Source: Planctomycetaceae bacterium
Lineage (GTDB): Bacteria; Planctomycetota; Planctomycetia; Pirellulales; Thermoguttaceae
NCBI GenBank assembly: GCA_009776995.1
Contig: WRMR01000066.1
Span: 1-13,883 of the forward strand
DNA: 13,883 nucleotides
Direction: 5' to 3'
The notes under the pieces: generated by a model
The model's input: the letters and a program-made list of their open reading frames with translations, nothing else
Databases searched by the model: none
What the model was told of the DNA's origin: nothing
Shown: positions 12,923 through 13,883 of the stretch, one piece after another
Layout: every line of letters starts with the position of its first letter
Position numbering within the stretch: position 1 is the stretch's first letter
Made by a program: the position numbers and the translations under genes

Positions 12923-13804
12923 ATGAACGAGCTTTCCCACATTGCGTTCCACCCGAACTACATTTTCCTGCGTCAGGCATTCCTGGTCGGTGCGATGGCC
13001 GGCCTGTCGTTTGGCATGATCGGCTCGTTCGTTGTCGTGCGCCGGATCGGCTATCTTGCCGGGGCGATTTCGCACTGTGCCTTCGGCGGCATTGGCATCG
13101 GCATCTTTTGCCAACACGCGGCGGTTGCGGCTGGTATGGTAACACTTGGCCGATTGCTTGACCCGCTTTTGGCGGCTGTCGTGTTTGCGGTTCTCAGTGC
13201 GTTGCTTGTTGGGTTCGTGCAACTGCGGGCGAAAGAACGTGAAGACTCGGTCATCGGCGCGATCTGGGCAATCGGCATGGCCATTGGCATCCTGTTCCTC
13301 AACGCGACGCCCGGTTATCAAGCGGCGACCACGTCCTACCTGTTCGGTGAAATCCTGATGATTTCCGACTTCGGCGCAATGCTTGTCGGCGGACTCGGGT
13401 TAATCGTCCTGCTGGTTACCGCCGTGTTTTTCAAACGACTTGAGGCGGTCTGCTTCGATGAAGAATATTTGCGATTGCGAGGGCTCAACACGGGCTTGTA
13501 TTTTCAATTGATGCTCGTACTCGTCGCCGTGACGGTTGTGCTGATGATTCAACTGGTCGGTATCATTCTCGTGATCGCATTGCTGACACTCCCGGCGGCA
13601 ACGGCGGCCCGCATGACCACGCGGCTGCTCCCGATGGCCTGCGTTGCAACCGTGCTGTGCCTGCTGTCCACTTGGTCCGGCCTGTTTATCAGCACGGTCT
13701 TCGACCTGGCGTCCGGCCCGGTCATCATCCTTGTTGCCGGTGCGGGCTATGTTCTCGTACTGATTGGCAGTGCCATTCCCGCCCCGAAGTCTGGTGACTC
13801 GTGA
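12923..13804 (+). CDS. ABC-3 family metal transporter permease (ZnuB/TroC-like)
   Basis: A 293-residue inner-membrane permease with about eight to nine spans. Family signatures: FGMIGSFVVVRRIGYLAGAISHCAFGGIGIG (30-60), which holds the conserved Ser-His followed by a Gly-rich helix, and SVIGAIWAIGMAIGI (109-123). The second half has DEEYLRLRGLNTG (179-191), the cytoplasmic segment of ZnuB/MntB/TroC proteins, then VGIILVIALLTLPAATAAR (212-230) and a late DLASGP (261-266). The family imports Zn, Mn or Fe(II) as a dimer with an ATPase (ZnuC type) and a ZnuA-type binding protein. The frame extends to a GTG at 12914, but ATG 12923 is preferred as it matches the family start; the ribosome site is weak. 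No ATPase gene lies in the window, and a repeat arm begins 66 bases after the stop. Confidence 0.92.
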   Translation: MNELSHIAFHPNYIFLRQAFLVGAMAGLSFGMIGSFVVVRRIGYLAGAISHCAFGGIGIGIFCQHAAVAAGMVTLGRLLDPLLAAVVFAVLSALLVGFVQLRAKEREDSVIGAIWAIGMAIGILFLNATPGYQAATTSYLFGEILMISDFGAMLVGGLGLIVLLVTAVFFKRLEAVCFDEEYLRLRGLNTGLYFQLMLVLVAVTVVLMIQLVGIILVIALLTLPAATAARMTTRLLPMACVATVLCLLSTWSGLFISTVFDLASGPVIILVAGAGYVLVLIGSAIPAPKSGDS

Positions 13805-13848
13805 GTGTTAAACCGCTTGGGACTCGCGCAATACTTACACGTGACCAT

Positions 13849-13879
13849 TTCAATCACAGCCGCATTCAATCAGAGCCGC
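13849..13879 (+). repeat. Short tandem repeat leading into the REP-like arm
   Basis: TTCAATCACAGCCGC (13849-13863) and TTCAATCAGAGCCGC (13865-13879) differ at one base and are spaced 16 bases apart. The second copy includes the start of the REP-like left arm. Other than this and the repeat arm, 13805-13883 shows nothing recognisable. Confidence 0.4.
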
Positions 13880-13883
13880 GAGA
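13871..13883. repeat. REP-like palindrome, copy 2 (left arm only, cut by window end)
   Basis: CAGAGCCGCGAGA matches positions 10869-10881 of the nested palindrome base for base and in the same orientation. Like copy 1 it follows the stop codon of a + strand gene. The rest would lie beyond the window, so a full second copy is inferred. Confidence 0.5.

Overview
The window looks like a stretch of planctomycete chromosome. It holds ten genes, nine on the + strand and one on the - strand. No tRNA, rRNA, transposase, CRISPR array or phage gene was seen. The assignment to Planctomycetes is inference. It rests on a Tat-exported Gfo/Idh/MocA oxidoreductase with a planctomycete-style C-terminus, secreted DUF4091/GH123-like and GH20-like hydrolases, a secreted HEAT-repeat protein, a fused YrdC plus low-molecular-weight phosphatase gene, and several genes with weak or no Shine-Dalgarno site.

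Left part (1-4167), housekeeping. An NAD(P)H-hydrate epimerase gene (nnrE, - strand) diverges from a small FmdB-type zinc-ribbon gene, and the two candidate promoters interlock. Next come a 526-residue polytopic membrane protein that resembles GT-C glycosyltransferases and a two-domain protein. The latter joins threonylcarbamoyl-AMP synthase (tRNA t6A modification) to a low-molecular-weight protein-tyrosine phosphatase.

Middle part (4168-10860), an exported glycan-processing cluster. The order is a Tat-signal Gfo/Idh/MocA oxidoreductase behind a good sigma70-type promoter, a DUF4091/GH123-like hydrolase with an Asp-Glu pair, a GH20-like hydrolase with an Asp-Glu pair, and a secreted HEAT-repeat protein. 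GH20 and GH123 both use the substrate's own 2-acetamido group in catalysis, so the shared target is probably a GalNAc- or GlcNAc-containing glycan. The two hydrolases are unrelated in their catalytic parts, yet their signal-peptide ends are close to identical in DNA. That is the most unexpected feature of the cluster.

Right part (10861-13883). A large palindromic element follows the HEAT gene, and its left arm recurs at the last bases of the window, which points to a dispersed REP-like family. panB (pantothenate/CoA synthesis) has its own promoter and a likely terminator. Last is a two-gene transport operon: a ModA-like (type II) lipoprotein binding protein followed 12 bases later by a ZnuB/TroC-type (ABC-3) permease. 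This pairing is unusual, and no ATPase gene is seen.

All functions are read from motifs in the translated sequence. No database search was possible. Promoters, terminators and hairpins are eye-called from consensus and pairing.
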